DNA of 13,813 bases from Phoronis ovalis (Eukaryota > Phoronida > Phoronidae): contig JAOXYB010035952.1 in assembly GCA_028565635.1 (NCBI GenBank), positions 1 through 13,813 on the forward strand, in the 5' to 3' direction. Within the stretch, counting starts at the first letter, position 1. Each line of letters begins with the position of its first letter. Below are positions 8,869 to 13,813 of this stretch, one piece after another. A model generated the notes under the pieces. The model did not search any database. It was not told the DNA's origin and saw nothing but the letters and a program-made list of their open reading frames with translations. The position numbers and the translations under genes are program-made.

Positions 8869-9620
8869 TTAAGGACCATTTTTATAAAATTCGTATCCAG
8901 TTTCTCTACTAACAGTGTCGTAAATATATTCCTGAATAGCGGAAATGGGTGGTCCAGTTCGCGTAGCATGTATTTTGTCATGGGAAATAACATTTATCAT
9001 AATTTGTTTCAATCCTTGAATTTTCATTACAACACTACTATGGTCATTTATATGAACACCTAAATACAAGGTGTCCGCGTCTTCTAGAATTATTCCTACT
9101 GGAAAAATAAAGGGATCGTCTATGTATATGAACCGAACTATAGGCACAGAGTTCATAACTTCAGCATGTAATTGGATTGATTCACTCACGTAAACAATTC
9201 GGTACGGTTTGACGTGTAGAACAACTAAATTTGCTGTGTACACCCTATGTGAAGAAGTGCTTTTGAATAACGTCACATGAGCGACACCTACATAATATGG
9301 GTATTGGTATAATTCAAAAGGCGTTCCACCTCGAAGGTGTTCAGCAAAGTCTGCAAACTTGTAATTTCTTGGTCCTTCAAAATGCACAAATTCACACGTT
9401 CCGTTTATTTTACATTTCATCACTCGCAAAGGATCAATATTATACACGAAATAAAGCTGTCCATGATCAATCAGGGCACACCAGTGTTTGTCTCTTGCTA
9501 GGCCCTTGGGGTCGGAATTTTTCACCATAGGGCTGCCACCTAAAATATTCCAATAAGTAATAAGAACAACGGCAGTTTTGGGGGGTAAATTAGGAGGCGA
9601 GTCAGATGAAGAATCCTTTT
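8869..9620 (-). CDS. GH130-like gene, terminal coding exon 4
   Basis: This exon is 752 bases long, enters in phase 1 after CTGTAG and ends with TAA at 8871-8869. It begins with a Ser/Pro linker (SSSDSPPNLPPKTAVVLITY) and carries most of the propeller: KHWCALIDHG, LYFVYNIDPLRV, LRGGTPF, PYYVGVAHVTLF and FPVGIILED. The internal ATG at 9528 is Met287, not the gene start. Confidence 0.88.
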
Positions 9621-12093
9621 CTACAGTATCAATTATAAATTAAGTAAATTAATCAAGTCAGCCAATTAACCGTGATACCAATGTTCATCTGACACACCTA
9701 AGTTAAAATGCCAATGAGGTTTTGAAGAAACTTCATACTCAGCATGAATGTGAATTAATTTCTTCGAATATCCACCAGATGGTGAGGTGGTTATCGCCTT
9801 ATCGAAAGCATCTACTGGTTATTCTAGAGACAAGATACCCCGGCAAGATACCCATCTGCCGAAGTCCTCTGCCAATAGAAAAATATCATGAGGTTGCTGT
9901 ATCAGTCAAGTATTAGTAACTTATTAATTCCTAAGCTAGATAAACACCTGTTTGAATACACGTTTTTAATTATTGTTTTAATTCATGGAGAATCCAGCAT
10001 CTACATCCGTAGCATGATGTGCTAAAAGATGCACAATTTCTGATTCATTGGTTAGTTGATTCGTAGTTGTATTTTTTATTACCACATTCTGTTATGCGCA
10101 ACTGTTTTTGTCTTGCAGTTTAAACAGATTAATATTTAGTTGTTTATTCCGTTGTAATGTATTGTCGCATTTTACACAATTATGCTAAGCAAAATCTATA
10201 CAAAAGATGATACGTTTTTAATTGAATAAACATGCATAAAATAGAGAATTAAACACTTTTTAACCATAGAAATCACAGTAAATATCGTACCTACAATATC
10301 CGGAATGATTACGTTATGTTGCAGATAGTTCCAAAATAACGTGAAATCTATGGCTCTACCGTCAGGGAATAACACTCCTGTGTTAAACGTAACAAATATG
10401 GTGTCCTCTTTTACTTTGAAGATCCTGGGCTCAATGGGACCATCGCCTGCAACAAATAACTAAGACTATATTTCATTACCATACGCACCTTGAATTTATT
10501 CTGAAAAAAAGCGATCTCTTGTAAGATAGGACATTTATTAGTTAGAATTTAAGGTCCCAACCACTAGAGGGCGTTGTGAACAAGACGTGGTTTGGGGCTG
10601 GCACACTGCAATTCCTTTACTGTTTACTGGTAAATTGCATTTACCAAATTTATGAATAAATAGTTGACATAATATTTATTTTCTAGTAGAATAAATACAT
10701 TTTTTTTCACACAGCATATTGGGAAATGCAATTTGAAATAATACTATTTACAGTGTATTCGAATCCGCAAAAATAATATTATAAAAAAGTTTGTATTGTA
10801 AAGTGTTTGCTTCTGACAAATTCTTTTTGTTCACGTGGAGTACAAGATTTAACACAAACCTGTCAACGATGCAGCTGTTTCAAAAAGCATCCACACGGGA
10901 TGTCCGAAATAGCTGTTGATAACAATACATGGACATGCTCAAAGATACACATTTGTAATTCGTTTGTGAGCTACGGCAATGTTTGACAAATGGTATGTTA
11001 AGAAAAAAAATCGTTCTTATATTTGAGTTCCTGGTACCAAGCTACTTACCAATGTCCCAGTTTTTTGGAGTAGGAATTCCCATAATTTCACCTGGAGTAA
11101 GAGGGTTAAAATATTTATCAAATTTCTGAGTGTAGAAAAAATTATCCTGAAACATATTGTAAGGCCATTTCTTGATTTCCCAGTATTTTTCTTTTTCTAA
11201 CCAGATCCTTAGGACCACTATTAGTTCATCTTTATGCCACAGCAAGGCGGGACTGTTGGCATAGAACGCCTACAATTAGCGAAACAATCAAATCATTTTC
11301 TGGGAATGTGAACGGCGTAATTTTTTTTAACACTGGAACTATACCACGTGTTAGCACAAATGCAAATTGCTCTCAATAAGAACTTGGTCTTTCATTAGGA
11401 CCTCCGAGTAAAAATCTAAACGTCATACTATATTCTTGACTCAATCATGGTAAAAGATAGCTTACGGACATATAAAAGACAGCAACTAAGTACTAAAAAC
11501 TGCTAAAAAAGGAAAAATAAAGGAACAGTTTGAAAATATGTATGTATACATGCATTTTGCTAGAAAAATTGTAATTTGCATGTAGTAGTCCCAGGAGGAC
11601 AGTTTAACTGCGAACAGTAATTAAGCATCCTGCTTGGGATTACATGGATATCTTTTTTTAAAACAGCTTTTTCAATTTCTTTCTCTTACTGTAGACATAA
11701 TACCTGTTGGTGAGGTGGATCCACCATCATTTTTGCTACACTTTTTTCTACTTCCGGTGAAAACGAATGCACGATAGACGTAATAATACCTCCACCAATA
11801 GAAACAGATCTTCCTTCTGCATTGAACATACTTCCATTTAGAGCATATTTCAACAGATATTTCTCTTTGGCAATAATTGTTGGATTTTCACCAGATATTG
11901 GTTCGGCTTCTGCTTTTAATTTGTGGGTATCCGCGTTACTTTGAAATTTTTCGCGTTGCTTCTGAATTTCTAAATCGTAACTATCAGCTTCAGATTGAAT
12001 TCCGTTGTCCAGTACAAATATTATGGCAAGCATTGCTAACACCATAAATAAGGCCATCAATGTCATGCGTTTAGTCTGTATGGCACGCACCAT
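8869..12093 (-). CDS. Type II membrane protein with GH130-like (DUF377) beta-propeller domain, complete, 505 aa
   Basis: Coding exons on the minus strand: 12093-11704, 11269-11050, 10446-10291 and 9620-8869. All introns are GT-AG and phases agree. A short basic N-terminus (Arg3, Lys8, Arg9) and one hydrophobic segment (about 10-28) give a type II topology, with the rest in the Golgi or ER lumen. A charged stem (about 35-70) leads to the catalytic-type domain (about 125-465). Family marks: NSPALLWHKDELIVVLRIW (exon 2), GPIEPRIF (206-213), KHWCALIDHGQLYFVYNID (300-318), LRGGTPF (351-357), DPFIFPVGIILEDADTLYL (424-442). These resemble the EDPR, EKNW..GKLYFVYS and LRGGTP blocks of GH130 phosphorylases and beta-1,2-mannosidases. 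Asn86 and Asn328 are sequons. By family knowledge a beta-mannoside substrate is plausible, but the reaction is not shown. A Golgi glycosyltransferase-type role is the main alternative. The start is the first ATG before the membrane segment. Confidence 0.82.
9621..10290 (-). other. Intron 3 of the GH130-like gene
   Basis: This is a 670-bp AT-rich intron. A 64-codon + frame at 9722-9916 (with words such as RKHLLVILETRYPG) has no recognisable family and no splice-consistent partner. I see no other structure. Confidence 0.55.
10291..10446 (-). CDS. GH130-like gene, coding exon 3: EDPR-like motif
   Basis: This exon is 156 bases long, enters in phase 1 and leaves in phase 1; the acceptor is TTGCAG|GCG and the donor GTAG|GTACGA. 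It encodes DGPIEPRIFKVKEDTIFVTF and NTGVLFPDG. GPIEPRIF sits where GH130 proteins carry G-x-EDPR. The exon is too short to show as a long open frame but joins in phase on both sides. Confidence 0.82.
10447..11049 (-). other. Intron 2 of the GH130-like gene, with CTCF-like motif
   Basis: This is a 603-bp intron holding CCACTAGAGGGCG at 10561-10573 and a small perfect hairpin GGTAAAT-TGC-ATTTACC at 10629-10645. Otherwise it is AT-rich and featureless. Confidence 0.55.
10561..10573 (+). promoter_or_regulatory. CTCF-like core motif
   Basis: CCACTAGAGGGCG matches the bilaterian CTCF core consensus CCASYAGRKGGC exactly. CTCF is known in molluscs and other bilaterians. A 12-base match alone does not prove occupancy, and CACTAGAGGGCG words can also come from dispersed repeats. 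Confidence 0.35.
11050..11269 (-). CDS. GH130-like gene, coding exon 2: first propeller blade
   Basis: This exon is 220 bases long, enters in phase 0 and leaves in phase 1; the acceptor is TTGTAG|GCG and the donor ATTG|GTAAGT. It encodes AFYANSPALLWHKDELIV, RIWLEKEKYWEI and DNFFYTQKFDKYFNP. The alternation of short hydrophobic strands and turns is typical of a beta-propeller blade. Confidence 0.85.
11704..12093 (-). CDS. GH130-like gene, coding exon 1: membrane anchor and stem
   Basis: This exon has 130 codons and ends in phase 0 at CACCAACAG|GTATTA. It encodes MVRAIQTKRMTLMALFMVLA, the transmembrane anchor, then a charged, probably helical stem and an NGS sequon. It ends with MVDPPHQQ. The open frame extends a few codons upstream of the ATG, but only to a TTG, so ATG at 12093 is the chosen start. 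Confidence 0.82.
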
Positions 12094-12390
12094 TATTTGT
12101 GTCAATGTGACAATTTTTTTACTGGAAAAACAATGCGTGTTTAATTATATATTCCAGTATGTCTTTGATCCTTTTTTTACTAGATTATTTATATGGTCGT
12201 TCTCTTCAGTCAGACATAGTGACACTGCAAAGGTATTAGATACAATAAAGATTCTCAGTAACAATAAAAATTAAGTTCTTGTAGCGCTGTGCAGACTATA
12301 GTTTATACAGAGTACGTATTGTGAAGACAATTTAACAAATTAACGATACGACTGATCCGATTGATGAAGAAAGATATATTAAATCTAAAT

Positions 12391-12408
12391 CACACACACA
12401 CACACACA
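12391..12408. repeat. CA microsatellite, nine units
   Basis: An uninterrupted (CA)9 run follows AAAT and precedes GATAAC. It lies in the probable 5' UTR intron of the minus-strand gene. Confidence 0.95.
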
Positions 12409-12745
12409 GATAACATTACACAAAAATTATATATCGAAAATGAGATAAATAAGCAATTATTAAATAATAACGTGCAGCTGTTTGAGAGTGTGCGGAATCA
12501 TATTATTACTTACGGTGTCAATATCGCTTTATTTTCAACAGAATCCGGATTGAATCACACAAATAATCTATTGTGTTTAGCAATATTCTGAATGTAATTT
12601 ATAGGTGCGTGTCAGCCCTAACACACCCTATTCCGGGACCCTATTATGGCGATTACCCACGGTGTTAACGTCATTAGGCATTATATATGCAGGCGTACAT
12701 GACCAAACTGGGGCTTGAAGGGATTCATAAATTTATGTAACAGGG

Positions 12746-12839
12746 GCGGGCCATGTTATATGAATTAATTCCTAGCGAATATCGTCTAAGGCAACAAAAA
12801 TATTACTGAGGCGGGTCATCTTATGAATTAATTCCTAGC
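12746..12839. repeat. Imperfect 30-bp direct repeat
   Basis: GCGGG(C/T)CAT(G/C)TTAT..GAATTAATTCCTAGC occurs at 12746-12776 and 12811-12839. The copies differ by two substitutions and a two-base gap, and their starts are 65 bases apart. The last 17 bases (GAATTAATTCCTAGC plus neighbours) are identical. Confidence 0.8.
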
Positions 12840-13296
12840 TTGAAGCCAACGGAAAACACATTATACATTCTATAGTTGTACCCCCCGGGAGCTATACATA
12901 CTATCAAGACGGTGTGAAGACACAAAACATGTATCCCAATTCTAAGGGATAATTGAGGATAATTGTCAATAATGATGGTAGCTAGGGTTGTGCGGCACTG
13001 ACCCTGTAGTATATAAAGGTTGCTAAAAATATACACTGTGCCCGACACTGTAGTCGAAATCCCGGGAAAATAGGCTTGTGGATTTTGCCGGAAATTTTGC
13101 TCTGATTTAAAAGAATTTCAACAATTTCCATGTATCAACTAAGATTCGTAAACTTTCCTACTTACTCACCGAATAATAAAGAATTGCTAAATCATAAAAA
13201 TGTGCTTACAACTCACCTGAATGTACGTTAGATTATGATGAATAAATCCACTTTAAGCGTCTTCTGTCTGACGGGTGTATATACTCAATACCTGAG

Positions 13297-13310
13297 GGAT
13301 TACGTAATCC
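13297..13310. promoter_or_regulatory. Perfect 14-bp palindrome with PAR-bZIP/NFIL3-type site
   Basis: GGATTACGTAATCC is its own reverse complement. Its centre ATTACGTAAT matches the known RTTAYGTAAY consensus of PAR-bZIP and NFIL3 (E4BP4) factors. It lies about 80 bases upstream of the candidate 5' exon donor at 13217, a position compatible with a promoter of the minus-strand gene. Confidence 0.4.
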
Positions 13311-13813
13311 TTTCAACTTATTGTAAAGCCTGCGTTGCTATAAATAGCTCTTATTTAAACCGGTAGGTTGCTGTAATTTCACGATCATTAAAATAAACAA
13401 TATTACATTTCCCGGTTAAATTTGTAGTATCGCCTGCTGCGTTTATAAAATTTAACACAGCATGTGTTCAATCTGTAATTACATAACCACTTATTCCCGC
13501 TTCAATCTGCAGCGTGACTTCGAAACTGGGATTTGAAGGGTCTGAATGCCAAAAACATATTTGAAGTACTCTATCCCCGTGACTCTGCCCACATCGTTAA
13601 TTGCTGTTATTAAAATTATATACTATTTGTTTTTCTATCGTTTTCAATGACGACCTCTAGTGAAAACCGCGGTCGACAACTATATATTTAGTCCGGGTAT
13701 TTAGTATACAGATCATTTGAGACGGAGAACTGAGCTTCTTGACATTAGCAAAACTAAGGTTACATAATCGACTAAATACACATAGGTGTTATACACACAT
13801 TGAACATTGGATT

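Larger units (their letters stand above)
12121..13217 (-). other. Probable 5' UTR intron of the GH130-like gene
   Basis: On the minus strand a consensus donor CAG|GTGAGT lies at 13217|13216. A pyrimidine-rich acceptor TTGTTTTTCCAG lies at 12122, only 28 bases before the ATG. Pairing them removes about 1.1 kb and gives a short non-coding first exon ending at 13217. No protein evidence supports it, because both sides would be untranslated. Confidence 0.4.
12124..13813. other. Upstream region of the GH130-like gene, no coding exon seen
   Basis: This 1.7-kb stretch contains the microsatellite, the direct repeat, the candidate 5' splice donor and the TTACGTAA palindrome. The open frames at 12005-12274, 12361-12591 and 12821-13048 lack motifs. 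TATA-like words occur on the + strand at 13010-13018 (TATATAAAG) and 13339-13347 (TATAAATAG), but no + gene follows within the window. Confidence 0.5.

Noticed and set aside
8716-9063. 115-codon + strand open frame
   Set aside because: Most of it is the antisense of the terminal exon of the minus-strand gene, which has clear protein motifs.
9722-9916. 64-codon + strand frame within intron 3 of the minus gene, possibly a transposon remnant
   Set aside because: I recognise no transposase, reverse transcriptase or other family in it, and it has no repeats at its edges.
10629-10645. Perfect 7-bp hairpin GGTAAAT-TGC-ATTTACC
   Set aside because: Short hairpins of this size are expected by chance in AT-rich introns, and no element ends are associated with it.
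10757-10765. TTCGAATCC resembling a tRNA B box
   Set aside because: No A box or cloverleaf-compatible arms lie at the needed distance.
12932-12951. TATCCC...GGGATA inverted repeat
   Set aside because: A six-base stem with no flanking structure is not distinguishable from chance.
12821-13048. 75-codon minus-strand frame as a possible upstream exon of the GH130-like gene
   Set aside because: It shows no motif. The membrane-anchor exon already begins with a good ATG, and a non-coding exon joined at 13217 is a simpler model.
13339-13347. TATAAATAG as the core promoter of a + strand gene
   Set aside because: No + strand start codon or exon follows in the remaining 460 bases. It may serve a gene outside the window, but this cannot be shown.
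1-13813. A CRISPR, defence, toxin or prokaryotic gene cluster
   Set aside because: Split coding exons, GT-AG introns and animal protein families throughout exclude a prokaryotic layout. No regularly spaced repeat-spacer array is present; the 30-bp repeat has no spacers.

Overview
The window is AT-rich animal DNA. Coding sequence is split into short exons by GT-AG introns of about 0.2-1.1 kb. There are no operons or ribosome binding sites. The gene content (a MOXD1-type copper monooxygenase and a type II membrane protein with a GH130-like domain) and the intron style suggest a marine invertebrate. A lophotrochozoan, probably a bivalve mollusc, is my best guess, but the species is an inference.

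Two complete genes converge. On the + strand, 946-7514 holds an 11-exon gene for a 623-residue DBH-like monooxygenase (MOXD1 family). It has a signal peptide, a DOMON domain, both copper type II monooxygenase domains with all five copper-binding histidines and the copper-binding methionine, and a hydrophobic C-terminus that may be a GPI signal. I derived every splice junction by matching reading phase and consensus sites. On the - strand, 12093-8869 holds a gene with four coding exons for a 505-residue type II membrane protein. Its lumenal part resembles the GH130 (DUF377/PF04041) five-bladed beta-propeller family of mannoside-active enzymes. A non-coding 5' exon ending at 13217 is likely.

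Other content: 1-945 is the upstream region of the monooxygenase gene, with nothing convincing in it. Intron 3 of that gene (2352-3141) carries a foldback, MITE-like element of about 529 bp with long terminal inverted repeats. Intron 6 has a degenerate repeat with clustered nuclear-receptor-like half-sites. The 1.35 kb between the two stop codons contains a 30-bp-period tandem repeat that stays open in reading frames on both strands. The right end (12124-13813) is non-coding sequence upstream of the glycosidase-like gene. It holds a CA microsatellite, a degenerate 30-bp direct repeat, a probable 5' splice donor and a perfect 14-bp palindrome containing a PAR-bZIP/NFIL3-type site.

The two genes need not act together. 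Both products should enter the secretory pathway, but nothing in the sequence ties them into one pathway. I found no prokaryotic-style defence system, CRISPR array, tRNA or rRNA. The most unusual items are the foldback element, the 30-bp repeat and the atypical GH130-like protein.
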